Translations under genes and position numbers: made by a program
Source of the DNA: Roseovarius sp.
GTDB taxonomy: Bacteria; Pseudomonadota; Alphaproteobacteria; Rhodobacterales; Rhodobacteraceae
NCBI GenBank assembly: GCA_021775255.1
Contig: JAJFIA010000015.1
Coordinates: forward strand, 1-64,000
Length of the DNA: 64,000 nt
Direction of reading: 5' to 3'
Part shown: one piece after another, positions 18,562-27,239 of the stretch
Layout: every line of letters starts with the position of its first letter
Position numbering within the stretch: the first letter of the stretch is position 1
Notes under the pieces: generated by a model
The model's input: the letters and a program-made list of their open reading frames with translations, nothing else
Databases searched by the model: none
What the model was told of the DNA's origin: nothing

Positions 18562-18582
18562 TGACTATATTATAAATAGTCA
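18562..18582. promoter_or_regulatory. Candidate HxlR operator TGACTAT-N7-ATAGTCA
   Basis: Perfect 7-bp inverted repeat with a 7-bp AT spacer, 35 bp upstream of the membrane protein start and about 30 bp upstream of the HxlR-type regulator start. HxlR proteins are dimers that bind such palindromes in divergent promoters; binding here is inferred. Confidence 0.55.
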
Positions 18583-18613
18583 ATTCACATTTTGAACTTA
18601 CGTGCTATATATT

Positions 18614-18946
18614 ATGTGCATGTCAGAACCAGATCGAACAAACTGCCCGGTTTTGCGGGCCACCAATGCGATGGGCGATCAATGGTCGATCCTGATCCTG
18701 CGCGAGTTTTTCCTTGAGGGGCCGCGCCGGTTTCAGGATTTGCAGGATGTGCTGTCACTTTCGCCCAATACCCTGTCAGCGCGGCTCAAAAAGCTGGAAA
18801 CGGCGGGAATTTTGGCGCGGCATCAATATTCCGCCAATCCGCCGCGCTCGGAATATCGCCTGACCCTAGCCGGGCAGGCCTTGTCACCGGTCGTAAATGC
18901 GCTGCGCATATGGGGGGAGGCGCATACGCCGGATTTGGAGGCGTAA
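18614..18946 (+). CDS. HxlR-family transcriptional regulator
   Basis: About 110 residues. It contains the HxlR (MarR-like winged helix) features: conserved Cys in NCPVLRATNAMGDQWSIL, helix-turn-helix around FQDLQDVLSLSPNTLSARLKKLE, and wing YRLTLAGQAL. The start is uncertain: ATG at 18614 or 18620, or GTG at 18602; none has a good ribosome site. Divergent from the membrane protein gene, its probable target. The regulatory Cys often senses oxidants or electrophiles in this family; not shown here. Confidence 0.88.
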   Translation: MCMSEPDRTNCPVLRATNAMGDQWSILILREFFLEGPRRFQDLQDVLSLSPNTLSARLKKLETAGILARHQYSANPPRSEYRLTLAGQALSPVVNALRIWGEAHTPDLEA

Positions 18947-18988
18947 CAGCCGGCCCCGGCACCCGCCCAAATAAGAAGCCATGAAAAT

Positions 18989-19429
18989 TCAGCTTTCGGC
19001 CATAGCCCTTGCGGCGGTATTATCCGCCTCCGTCAGCCCCATGGCAAGGCGTGCCTCTTCGATCACCGCATGTTCTTCGTCATGGCCGATCCCGTCAGCC
19101 AGCAGAACTTCCCACATTGCCTCAAGCGCGTCGATCCGCGCCTGATGGCTGACGCTGGCACGGATCACCTCGGCAAAGCGCCGGGTGCCGGGGGCGTTTG
19201 CCTCAAGCTTTTCGCAGGTGGCGCGCATCTTGGCGGCCTCGATCGGCTTCAGCCCGAAATGCCGCGCTAAAAGGCGGTCAATCCGGCTGATCTCTTCAAG
19301 CTGATAGGTATGATCGGATTTGGCCACCCGCACCATCAGCGCCCCCAGGGCCAGCTTTTCATCCGGCTCGGGCAGCGGCGGCGGGGTAGGGGAGGTGGTT
19401 GAAAAGGTTTTGAGAAGTCGTGTCAGCAT
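18989..19429 (-). CDS. TerB-like tellurite-resistance family protein
   Basis: 146 residues, all helical, with the acidic metal-site pattern of TerB domains: VRVAKSDHTYQLEEISRIDRLL in the first half and WEVLLADGIGHDEEHAVIEE in the second. The N-terminus is a short Pro-rich linker. Cytoplasmic; TerB proteins bind divalent metal and are linked to tellurite and stress responses, although most stand-alone members are uncharacterised. No other ter genes are nearby, but TrgA (36432-36890) is another tellurite-related gene in this window. Confidence 0.8.
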   Translation of the reverse strand: MLTRLLKTFSTTSPTPPPLPEPDEKLALGALMVRVAKSDHTYQLEEISRIDRLLARHFGLKPIEAAKMRATCEKLEANAPGTRRFAEVIRASVSHQARIDALEAMWEVLLADGIGHDEEHAVIEEARLAMGLTEADNTAARAMAES

Positions 19430-19470
19430 AAGTTTGAATTAACCATAAATAATGCGCTGCGGCAAAAAAA

Positions 19471-19764
19471 TTATCCGTGATACCCCTCGATAATCACCAG
19501 ATCCCCGGTTGAAACCGGATCCCGCAGTGCCTTGGCGGCCTGATAGCCCTCTGAATTGTAACATGCAAGGGCGGCGGCATAGCTGGGAAATTCTATCACG
19601 ACAGTGCGCGCCCGCGCAGTGCCTTCGGGCATCTCACGCCTGCCGCCCCGGATCAGAAACCTGGCGCCATATTCTTTGAAAGGGGCGGCATTGGCGGCTT
19701 TGTAGGCCTCGTAAATCTCGGGATCATCCACATCCACATGTGCCACCCAATACCCTTTAGTCAT
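19471..19764 (-). CDS. DUF1330 domain protein
   Basis: 97 residues with the DUF1330 dimeric alpha-beta barrel pattern: GYWVAHVDVDDPEIYEAYKAAN, FLIRGGRREMPEGTARARTVVIEFPSYAAALACYNSEGYQAAKALR. Members are small cytoplasmic proteins of unknown function. The gene stands alone; the next upstream gene is divergent. Confidence 0.88.
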   Translation of the reverse strand: MTKGYWVAHVDVDDPEIYEAYKAANAAPFKEYGARFLIRGGRREMPEGTARARTVVIEFPSYAAALACYNSEGYQAAKALRDPVSTGDLVIIEGYHG

Positions 19765-19889
19765 TGTTTCTACTCCATTATTTAACGCATGTTGCTATTA
19801 TCTTTAAATGTTCATGCTTTGTTTACTGTGATTGTTTAAAAAATTACACATAGCGATATTCATGGCAACAGGTTTGCGGAGGATCAGGA

Positions 19890-20423
19890 ATGATAAAGGC
19901 AGATAAATTTAATTGGTCGGTTGGCACTGCATATGAACAGATTGAACTGGCCCGCGCCTCAGGCGAGGATCAGCTACGCGAAATTGCCTGCGCCTGTGAC
20001 TGGGGCGTCGAATCCGAAACGGTGCTGGGTTGGATCATGGCGCAAAGATGCATTGATCTTTGTACGGCGTTGCGGGTTTTCATGAATGCCGGGCCAGAGG
20101 ATCTTAACTATATTTCAAAACGCAATGTGGGCAATGCCGATCTGGGCCGGGCCCGGCTTTTGGACAATATCTGTTTGCGGATAAATTGCGGCTTTTACCT
20201 GCCCTTGCCCGGCACCTCAACCGGCTGCCGTCAGCGGGTGGCGGAATGGGTTTCTTATCAGACGGCAGGACGGCATGAAGGCCGTGAGGGGCGTTGGCTT
20301 CTGGATGAAAAGATATTGCAAAGCCTGCTGGTGGATGGCGTGGCATCGGCGATAGCTGAAAACCCCATGCCAAAGCCGCGTCAGGGCATTTTGCGCAGCA
20401 TGTTCATGGTCCCCGCGCGCTGA
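19890..20423 (+). CDS. DUF4274-like protein of unknown function
   Basis: 177 residues. Residues 25-75 (ACDWGVESETVLGWIMAQ, then CDLGTAL-like CIDLCTALRVFMNAG) resemble the DUF4274 pattern, in which an acidic/aromatic stretch precedes a conserved ALxxF segment. The rest is not recognised. Six cysteines in the first 110 residues are unusual for a protein of this size in this genome. Preceded by an AT-rich promoter region and followed by 130 bp without features before the SAM-II riboswitch. Confidence 0.6.
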   Translation: MIKADKFNWSVGTAYEQIELARASGEDQLREIACACDWGVESETVLGWIMAQRCIDLCTALRVFMNAGPEDLNYISKRNVGNADLGRARLLDNICLRINCGFYLPLPGTSTGCRQRVAEWVSYQTAGRHEGREGRWLLDEKILQSLLVDGVASAIAENPMPKPRQGILRSMFMVPAR

Positions 20424-20555
20424 CAGCGCGGGCCGTTTTCAAAGCGATGCGCGTGCGATCTGAAACCTGTCTGTCGCGCTCGCACCGCCAATCCATAAAT
20501 GCAAGGGCCTGTCACTATCCGGTTGACGTGTTAACGCCACCGGTCTAAATCATAC

Positions 20556-20612
20556 CTCGTGGCGATTTGTTACCGGATTGCGGGCCACGTTAAATATCCC
20601 GCTAAAGAGGTC
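20556..20612 (+). ncRNA. SAM-II riboswitch
   Basis: The classic alphaproteobacterial SAM-II layout is visible. Stem P1 is CGTGGC (20558-20563) with GCCACG (20584-20589). The loop GATTTGTTACCGG precedes GCGGG (20580-20584), which forms the pseudoknot with CCCGC (20598-20602). The conserved tail GCTAAAGAGG follows. SAM-II binds S-adenosylmethionine and lowers expression of methionine biosynthesis genes; metZ starts 77 bp downstream. A terminator (20622-20656) lies between riboswitch and gene, so control could be on transcription. Confidence 0.9.
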
Positions 20613-20621
20613 AGAGGAAGG

Positions 20622-20656
20622 ACCCCCTTTCGCATGACCGCGACGGGGGTTTTTTT
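20622..20656 (+). terminator. Intrinsic terminator after the SAM-II riboswitch
   Basis: ACCCCC (20622-20627) pairs with GGGGGT (20645-20650), with an inner CGC/GCG pair, followed by a run of seven T. It lies between the aptamer and metZ, the place of an attenuator. A second perfect hairpin GGGCTG-ATG-CAGCCC (20659-20673) sits directly before the metZ ribosome site GGAAGG. Confidence 0.8.
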
Positions 20657-20688
20657 ATGGGCTGATGCAGCCCCGGAAGGTGAAGGCG

Positions 20689-21870
20689 ATGAGCGACAAC
20701 TGGAACACACGCACCCGGCTGGTGCATAGCGGCACAACCCGAAGCCAGTATAACGAGGTGAGCGAGGCGATCTACCTCACGCAGGGGTTTGTTTACGAGA
20801 GCGCCGAACAGGCCGAGGCCCGGTTCATAGAATCCGGCCCGGATGAATTTATCTATGCCCGTTATGGCAACCCGACCGTGGCGATGTTCGAGCGCCGCAT
20901 CGCGGCCCTTGAAGGCGCAGAAGATGCCTTTGCTACAGCCTCGGGCATGGCGGCGGTGTCGGGCGCGTTGATGGCCATGCTGCGGGCCGGCGATCATGTG
21001 GTCGCGGCGCGGGCGCTCTTTGGGTCATGCCTTTATGTGCTTGAGGAGATCCTCACCCGTTACGGTGTAGAGGTTACATTTGTGGATGGCACCGATCTGG
21101 CCGCCTGGCAGGCCGCGATCCGGCCCGGTACCAAAGCCGTATTCTTTGAAACCGTCGCCAATCCGACGCTGGAAGTGATCGATATCGAGGCGGTCTCGAA
21201 GATTGCCCATGCGGTTGGCGCAACTGTTGTGGTGGATAACGTCTTTGCCACGCCGGTATTCTCGAACGCCATCGCCCAGGGGGCCGATGTGGTGATTTAT
21301 TCCGCCACCAAACATATTGATGGCCAGGGCCGCGCATTGGGCGGTGTGATCATTGCAACCAAAGATTTCATCCGTGGCACGGTTGAGCCTTACATGAAAC
21401 ATACCGGCGGCTCGATGTCACCGTTTACCGCGTGGATCATGCTCAAAGGGCTTGAGACGATTGATCTGCGGGTGCGGGCACAGGCGGCCTCGGCTCTGGC
21501 CATATCCGAGGCGCTGCAAGGCCATGCCAAACTGAACCGCGCGATTTATCCCGGTCATCCCTCGCATGCGCAATATGATCTGGTGAAGCGCCAGATGGGT
21601 AAGGGCGGGACGGTTCTGTCGCTTGATATAACCGGCGGGCAGGCGGCGGCATTCCGCTTTCTCAACGCCTTGAAAATCGTGCTGATCTCGAACAATCTCG
21701 GAGATGCCAAATCCATCATCACCCATCCGGCCACCACGACCCATCAGCGCCTGAGCGATACGCAGCGCGCCGCTTTGGGCATCACGCCGGGCCTTGTACG
21801 CCTCAGTGTGGGGATCGAGGATGGCGAAGATCTGATCAATGATGTGATGCAGGCGCTGGATGCGGTGTGA
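20689..21870 (+). CDS. metZ: O-succinylhomoserine sulfhydrylase
   Basis: 393 residues of the Cys/Met metabolism PLP family. The PLP lysine is K208 in SATKHIDGQGRALGG, and the substrate loop YARYGNPT is near residue 56. It makes homocysteine from O-succinylhomoserine and sulfide in the cytoplasm. The start at 20689 (MSDNWNTRTRLVHSGTTRS) has GGAAGG upstream; an in-frame ATG at 20665 lies in the hairpin and is less likely. It is controlled by the upstream SAM-II riboswitch. In alphaproteobacteria metZ is a standard target of this riboswitch, which supports metZ over metB or metC. Confidence 0.92.
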   Translation: MSDNWNTRTRLVHSGTTRSQYNEVSEAIYLTQGFVYESAEQAEARFIESGPDEFIYARYGNPTVAMFERRIAALEGAEDAFATASGMAAVSGALMAMLRAGDHVVAARALFGSCLYVLEEILTRYGVEVTFVDGTDLAAWQAAIRPGTKAVFFETVANPTLEVIDIEAVSKIAHAVGATVVVDNVFATPVFSNAIAQGADVVIYSATKHIDGQGRALGGVIIATKDFIRGTVEPYMKHTGGSMSPFTAWIMLKGLETIDLRVRAQAASALAISEALQGHAKLNRAIYPGHPSHAQYDLVKRQMGKGGTVLSLDITGGQAAAFRFLNALKIVLISNNLGDAKSIITHPATTTHQRLSDTQRAALGITPGLVRLSVGIEDGEDLINDVMQALDAV

Positions 21871-21968
21871 GGGCCTTAAGCGGTGGGCAGGGCTGAGAAA
21901 AGATTTTAGCAATTCCGGCCACAAAGCCCTATGTTGGGGGCGGATCGTTTTGCTTCGGGATAGAAACC

Positions 21969-23069
21969 ATGAATATCCAACCCTCTGATCTGGATAAGAT
22001 ATCCGAGCGTGATGCGGCGCGCGCCGCTCTGGCCGCCCTGCGACACTGGGCCAAATCCGTGAGCCCCGAAGAGGTGGCCGATCTTGATCCGGCCATTGCC
22101 CGGCTTTTGCCCGGCGGCGAAGTGCCGAATTACCCGGACCTGTCACGGGAATACCCGGCGGATTTCAGGGCCGATGCGGCCTATCTCGCCAGCCTGCCCG
22201 ATCTGCAAAACGGCCCGGCATCGCTGATCAAGGGCGCGCGTCGGTTGCTGCAACATGTGGGCATCTCGAATTTCCGCCTGCCGGTGCGGTATCATACCCG
22301 CGATGCCTCGGATCTGACGCTGGAAACCTCGGTCACCGGCAGTGTCAGCCTTGAGGCGGGCAAAAAGGGCATCAACATGTCGCGGATCATGCGCTCGTTC
22401 TACAAACACGCCGAGAAAACCTTCAGTTTCGAGGTGATTGAGGCGGCACTTGCGGATTATATCACCGATCTCGACAGCCTTGATGCGCGTATTCAGATGC
22501 GATTTTCCTATCCGATGAAAATCCAATCCCTGCGCTCGGGGCTGGAAGGCTATCAATATTACGATATCGCCATGGAGAAGGTGCAGCAGGGCGAGGAACG
22601 CCGCAAATTCATGCATCTGGATTATGTCTATTCCTCGACCTGCCCCTGTTCGCTTGAGCTTGCTGAGCACGCAAGGCAGGCGCGCGGGCAACTGGCCACG
22701 CCGCATTCGCAACGCTCGGTTGCGCGCCTGTCGGTTGAGGTGCTCGAGGGTGACAGCTTGTGGTTTGAAGACCTGATCGAGATGGCGCGTCGGGCGGTGC
22801 CTACTGAGACGCAAGTGATGGTCAAACGCGAGGATGAACAAGCCTTTGCCGAGCTCAACGCCGCCAATCCGATTTTTGTTGAAGATGCCGCACGGCTGTT
22901 TTGCCAGCAATTACAATCGGATGCGCGGATAGGTGATTTCCGTGTCATTGCCAGCCATCAAGAAAGCCTGCACAGCCATGACGCGGTGAGCATCCTGATC
23001 CAGGGCCCGACATTTGCCTGCCAGAGCCTTGATCCAAAGCTGTTTGATACGCTGTTTCATACCGGCTGA
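21969..23069 (+). CDS. folE2: GTP cyclohydrolase I type IB
   Basis: 366 residues of the FolE2 family, which converts GTP to dihydroneopterin triphosphate for folate synthesis with a non-zinc metal. Signature parts: LPVRYHTRDA in the first half, the SSTCPCS metal-binding loop near residue 222, and PHSQRSVARLSVEV. Length fits. It is monocistronic and ends before the 62-bp dual-hairpin repeat. I see no zinc-uptake-regulator box ahead of it. Confidence 0.93.
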   Translation: MNIQPSDLDKISERDAARAALAALRHWAKSVSPEEVADLDPAIARLLPGGEVPNYPDLSREYPADFRADAAYLASLPDLQNGPASLIKGARRLLQHVGISNFRLPVRYHTRDASDLTLETSVTGSVSLEAGKKGINMSRIMRSFYKHAEKTFSFEVIEAALADYITDLDSLDARIQMRFSYPMKIQSLRSGLEGYQYYDIAMEKVQQGEERRKFMHLDYVYSSTCPCSLELAEHARQARGQLATPHSQRSVARLSVEVLEGDSLWFEDLIEMARRAVPTETQVMVKREDEQAFAELNAANPIFVEDAARLFCQQLQSDARIGDFRVIASHQESLHSHDAVSILIQGPTFACQSLDPKLFDTLFHTG

Positions 23070-23084
23070 ATTTGCAGCCACGCT

Positions 23085-23146
23085 GTCCCGGTCTCCGAAC
23101 CGGGACCTCCCGGCTGACGTAGAGGTCCCGGCTCGGAGGCCGGGAC
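23085..23146. repeat. 62-bp dual-hairpin repeat, copy 2
   Basis: Hairpin GTCCCGG / CCGGGAC (23085-23091, 23100-23106) and hairpin GTCCCGGC / GCCGGGAC (23125-23132, 23139-23146). Same length, orientation and layout as the copy at 7813-7874, with the linker TAGAGGTCCCGGC conserved. It sits between the convergent folE2 and 2OG-oxygenase genes. Confidence 0.85.
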
Positions 23147-23176
23147 GGGTTCGCCGCGCCACAGGGTTATGCCCCG

Positions 23177-23965
23177 CTACATTGCCCGGCCATAAAACCC
23201 GATGCGCTCGGGCTCTGAAAACATCACGCCGGGCCGGTCATAATAGGAAAACACCGCGATGATCCGCGGATTTGCCCCCTCAACCGGTGTCACCCTGTGG
23301 GCGGTGTTGCGGCCCTTGAAAACATTCAGCGTGCCGGGTGTGAGGCGCAAGTGCTGCACCTCGGGGTCTTTGCCCAAAAGCATTCTTGCCACGCCTTCGT
23401 AATTTGGATCATCGGCGCTGCGCAGATTGCTTCGGTATTCGAAATCGCCGCCCGCATCGGGGGCCTGCAACAACAGCGTGGTGGTGAATTCGGATCGGTC
23501 AAAATGCCAGTTCAGCGCCTGGCCCCGGTGGTAGGACATCACATTCAATCGCGCCAGCGGGTCGGCCATTACATGCAATTCCGGCAGGCCCATGGTTGCC
23601 GCCAGAAACCGGGCAAATTCCGGCCATTCATAAAGCCGGCACAGCGCGCTGTTTTCCAGTTGATCGGCGCACAAGGTCTGGTTTGAGGTCTGAAACCGCG
23701 TCAGCGCCGGGTGATCCTCGGCCAGCCCGTCGATGGATTTGAGGAAATAGATATTATGCGCGCGCTCATGGCAAAAACTTTCGCGTTCAAATTTCGGCAA
23801 CAGCCCGGCCACTTCCCGCGCCGCCAGATCCGCAGGCATCAACCCCTCAAGATTGAACATGCCATTTGCCGCCAGATCGGCCCGGCATTGATCGACCAGC
23901 CTGAGCCAATCAGCACTGCCCGGCCTGTCCAGCGGGTATGATTTCAGGTTCAGAATTTCGTGCAT
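23177..23965 (-). CDS. 2-oxoglutarate/Fe(II) oxygenase-like protein (ArpA/BesD-related)
   Basis: 262 residues. The double-stranded beta-helix carries NWHFDRSEFTTTLLLQ (iron ligands H and D), the distal histidine in FKGRNTAHRVTPVEG and a 2-oxoglutarate Arg in RIIAVFSYYDRPG. It resembles the family that includes free amino-acid halogenases such as BesD. Those have Gly where this protein has Asp, so hydroxylation rather than halogenation is expected. Start uncertain: ATG at 23965 gives MHEILNLKSYPLDRPGS, typical of relatives; ATG at 23989 is also possible. Confidence 0.75.
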   Translation of the reverse strand: MHEILNLKSYPLDRPGSADWLRLVDQCRADLAANGMFNLEGLMPADLAAREVAGLLPKFERESFCHERAHNIYFLKSIDGLAEDHPALTRFQTSNQTLCADQLENSALCRLYEWPEFARFLAATMGLPELHVMADPLARLNVMSYHRGQALNWHFDRSEFTTTLLLQAPDAGGDFEYRSNLRSADDPNYEGVARMLLGKDPEVQHLRLTPGTLNVFKGRNTAHRVTPVEGANPRIIAVFSYYDRPGVMFSEPERIGFYGRAM

Positions 23966-24137
23966 GGTGGCCGCCGGATGATGAGCCATGAGAAGAAACA
24001 GGATTTGCCCGCTTGTCTAGCCTATTCCCGACAGATGTGATCCGGCCTGAAACAGCCCTGAACAGGATCACAACCCGCCTCTGCACTGTTCCGATCTGGC
24101 TTGACAGCGCTGGCGCGCAAGTCCAACCCTGCGCCTT

Positions 24138-25583
24138 ATGATTGATATGCGCCCTGTTGGATATGTGATCGGCCTGCTGGTCATGGCGCTTGGCATTGCC
24201 ATGCTTTTGCCTTTGGCGGTGGATATCGCCGAGGCGCGCGGGCAATGGCCGGTGTTTGCCGAAAGCACGATCATTACCATTATGATCGGAGGCCTTGTGG
24301 CGCTGGCCTGCCGCAATGGCGTGGGCCAGGGATTGACCATTCAACAGACCTTCCTGCTGACCACCGGTGTTTGGGTGATCCTGCCGTTATTCGGGGCCAT
24401 GCCATTTGTGCTTGGAGCCACCGAATCGCGCATCGTGGACGCGGTATTCGAGGCCATGTCGGGCCTGACAACAACCGGTTCAACCGTGCTGTCCGGCCTT
24501 GATAATCTGCCCAAGGGCCTGCTGTTGTGGCGCGGGTTGATGCAATGGCTGGGAGGGATTGGGATCATCGTCGTGGCGATGGTTTTCCTGCCCGAACTGC
24601 GGGTTGGAGGCATGCAGATATTCCGCACCGAGGCCTTTGATACCATGGGTAAAATACTGCCTCGTGCCACTCAAATTTCTTCCAGTATATCTTCTGTTTA
24701 CATCCTGATCACCTTTGCCTGCATTCTGTCTTACCTGATGACCGGAATGAACACCTTTGACGCCACGGTTCATGCGTTTACAACCGTATCCACCGGCGGG
24801 TTTTCAAACTATGATGCATCCTTCGGGGCGTTTTCAGGCTCGGCGGAATGGGTGGCCACGGTGTTCATGGTGCTCGCGGCGTTGCCTTTCGTGCGATTTG
24901 TTCAGCTTGCCAGTGGAAATCACGCCTTGTTTCGCGACAGTCAGGTGCAGGTATTTTTGCTGACCATTGGTTTTTTGACTGTTTTGACAGCCGGCGTGCT
25001 TTTGGCAATATTTCCTCACGACCCCGAACAGGCGTTTCGCGAGGCCGTGTTCAATATCACCTCGATCATGAGCGGCACCGGTTATGCCAGCGTGGATTAC
25101 ATGAACTGGGGCCCGTTTCTGATCTCGATTTTCTTCTTCATCGGATTGATCGGCGGCTGCGCCGGCTCCACCGCCTGCTCGATTAAAATCTTCCGCTATC
25201 AGTTGCTGTTTTCCTCGATCAAAACCCAACTGAAGCGCATTTACACACCCCACGGTGTATTTACCCCGCTGTATCAGGGCCGACCGGTGACCGATGATGT
25301 ACTCAACTCGGTGATGACATTCTTCGTGTTTTTCATTGTCACCCTGGGGGTTGTCGCGGTCATGCTCAGCCTCACCGGCCTTGATTTCATCACCTCAATT
25401 TCCGGCGCTGCAACGGCGGTGGCCAATGTCGGGCCGGGGCTTGGCGATATCATCGGCCCCTCGGGCAATTTTGCACCGCTCAATGATACCGCGAAATGGG
25501 TGCTGATCGTGGCTATGCTTATCGGCCGGCTTGAAGTGCTGACTGTCTACGCAATCTTTACATTCGCATTCTGGAGAGCCTGA
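24138..25583 (+). CDS. trkH: Trk potassium uptake transmembrane protein
   Basis: 481 residues, about ten membrane helices in four pore-like repeats. Selectivity-filter segments are visible: LTTTGSTVL near residue 110, TTVSTGGFSN near 215 and SGTGYAS near 310, together with HxxRWLGG-like LMQWLGGIGIIV. TrkH works with the cytoplasmic gating protein TrkA, not encoded here. Start ATG at 24138 or 24147. The stop is 2 bp before the ATG of the TPP enzyme gene, so the two are cotranscribed. Confidence 0.92.
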   Translation: MIDMRPVGYVIGLLVMALGIAMLLPLAVDIAEARGQWPVFAESTIITIMIGGLVALACRNGVGQGLTIQQTFLLTTGVWVILPLFGAMPFVLGATESRIVDAVFEAMSGLTTTGSTVLSGLDNLPKGLLLWRGLMQWLGGIGIIVVAMVFLPELRVGGMQIFRTEAFDTMGKILPRATQISSSISSVYILITFACILSYLMTGMNTFDATVHAFTTVSTGGFSNYDASFGAFSGSAEWVATVFMVLAALPFVRFVQLASGNHALFRDSQVQVFLLTIGFLTVLTAGVLLAIFPHDPEQAFREAVFNITSIMSGTGYASVDYMNWGPFLISIFFFIGLIGGCAGSTACSIKIFRYQLLFSSIKTQLKRIYTPHGVFTPLYQGRPVTDDVLNSVMTFFVFFIVTLGVVAVMLSLTGLDFITSISGAATAVANVGPGLGDIIGPSGNFAPLNDTAKWVLIVAMLIGRLEVLTVYAIFTFAFWRA

Positions 25584-25585
25584 TC

Positions 25586-27199
25586 ATGGCAGATAATCCC
25601 CCAACCCGCCCGCTTGGTGCCCAGATCAGCCACATGCTGAAAGCGCGCGGCGTTGATACCATTTTCGGCATCCCCGGCGTGCATAATCAGGAAATGTATC
25701 GCGGTATCGAAGAGGCCGGGATCACCCATGTTCTGGCCCGTCACGAACAGGGGGCTGGTTTTATGGCTGATGGCTATGCCCGCGCTTCGGGCAGGCCCGG
25801 CGTGGCCTATGTGATCACCGGTCCGGGGCTGTGCAATATCATGACGCCGATGGGGCAGGCCTATTCCGATTCCGTGCCCGTGCTGGTGATTTCATCCTGT
25901 CTGGATGAGGTGGCCGCGCGTAAAGGCCAGTTGCACCAGATGAAGGGTCAGGAGGCAGCGGCAGCCTGTGTCTGTGACTGGAGCCATGAAGCCAAAACCG
26001 CCGAGGCGGCCTATCAGCTTATTGACCGGGCCCTGGCCGAATTCAGTAGCCAGCGCCCGCGCCCCAAACATATTCAAGTGCCGATCAAAGCCCTTGAAGC
26101 GGCAGCCCCCGCCGCCCCGGCATCGCAGGATTTACCGCTGTCTTTGCTCGATTGCCCGCCGATGCGGTCTGTCGTGGCCGATGCGATCAACAAAGCAAAA
26201 CGTCCGCTTTTCATATTTGGCGGCGGCGCAATATCTTTGGCAATGGATAAAGAAGCGATTGAAGTTGTTGGAAAAACCTCTGCTGCCTGCTTTACCAGCT
26301 ATGCCGGGCGCGGGGTGATTCCTGATGCATATGCGCTACATTTCGGGGCCACGCTGGCGCGGCCTGATAGCGCCGATATCATTGCCAGCGCGGATCTGGT
26401 GATTGCGGTGGGCACCGAACTGGCCGAGGTGGATCTGTGGCGCGATCACCTGGGGCAGGCGGCGAAAATGATCCGGATTGATCTGGATGCAGCACAACTG
26501 GCCGATGCTCAGCGCGCCGATATCAGGGTGCTGGCCAATGCCGAGGCGTTTTTATTCTCGCTTCTGCCCGAGATCAAGGACCGGCAGGGCTATTCCGGCT
26601 GGAACGAGGCCGAGGTGGCCCGTGCCCGCGCCCGATGGCGCGCCGAAACCGATGCCGAGCGCCCGGGTATCGTGCCGATATGTGATGCCCTTCACGCGGG
26701 CCTGCCCGAGGATGTGATGGTGTATTCCGACATGACCCAGTTTGCCTATGTGGCAAAAGAGGTCTGGCCGATGCGCCGCCCCGGCCACTGGCATCACCCC
26801 TACGGCTTTGGCACGCTTGGCTATGCCCTGCCGGCGGCGATTGGCGGGGCTGTGGCGCGGCGCGGCAAGCCCACGCTTTGCATTGCCGGGGATTACGGCT
26901 TTCAATATACCTTGCCTGAACTGGGCACGGCTGTTGAGCTGGGCCTGCCGCTGCCCATTCTGCTTTGGGACAACAGCAAACTGAAAGAGATCGAAGACAG
27001 CATGATCCGCGCCCAGATCGCCCCCCGGGCCGTGATCGCCCAAAACCCCGATTTCGCGGCTTTGGCGCAGGCGTACGGGGCCTTTTCACAGCGCCCCGAA
27101 ACGCTAGCGGAGCTGGTCAAGGCGGTGAATGATGGCTTTCAGGCGGATCGCCCCACGCTTATCCATATCACGCCGGAAATAACCCAGACAAAGGCCTGA
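25586..27199 (+). CDS. TPP-dependent enzyme, acetolactate synthase/AruI-like
   Basis: 537 residues with three ThDP-enzyme domains. The N-terminal PYR domain has the activating Glu in RHEQGAGFMADGYAR (about E53). The central domain includes IFGGGAISL. The C-terminal PP domain has GDYGFQYTLPELGTAVEL, holding the Mg-ThDP motif GDx-N. It lacks the length and FAD pattern of IlvB. The closest type I recognise is 5-guanidino-2-oxopentanoate decarboxylase (AruI) of the arginine transaminase pathway, but other 2-oxoacid decarboxylases cannot be excluded. It starts 2 bp after trkH and ends before a GTAGGGTGGGT palindrome. Confidence 0.82.
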   Translation: MADNPPTRPLGAQISHMLKARGVDTIFGIPGVHNQEMYRGIEEAGITHVLARHEQGAGFMADGYARASGRPGVAYVITGPGLCNIMTPMGQAYSDSVPVLVISSCLDEVAARKGQLHQMKGQEAAAACVCDWSHEAKTAEAAYQLIDRALAEFSSQRPRPKHIQVPIKALEAAAPAAPASQDLPLSLLDCPPMRSVVADAINKAKRPLFIFGGGAISLAMDKEAIEVVGKTSAACFTSYAGRGVIPDAYALHFGATLARPDSADIIASADLVIAVGTELAEVDLWRDHLGQAAKMIRIDLDAAQLADAQRADIRVLANAEAFLFSLLPEIKDRQGYSGWNEAEVARARARWRAETDAERPGIVPICDALHAGLPEDVMVYSDMTQFAYVAKEVWPMRRPGHWHHPYGFGTLGYALPAAIGGAVARRGKPTLCIAGDYGFQYTLPELGTAVELGLPLPILLWDNSKLKEIEDSMIRAQIAPRAVIAQNPDFAALAQAYGAFSQRPETLAELVKAVNDGFQADRPTLIHITPEITQTKA

Positions 27200-27207
27200 T
27201 CTGTAAT

Positions 27208-27232
27208 GTAGGGTGGGTAAAACCCACCCTAC
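27208..27232. repeat. Dispersed palindrome GTAGGGTGGGT, copy 2 (bidirectional terminator)
   Basis: Perfect 11-bp stem GTAGGGTGGGT / ACCCACCCTAC with loop AAA, between the convergent TPP-enzyme and pseudoprotease genes. Same arms as the copy at 5736-5762. Confidence 0.85.
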
Positions 27233-27239
27233 GAAAATC

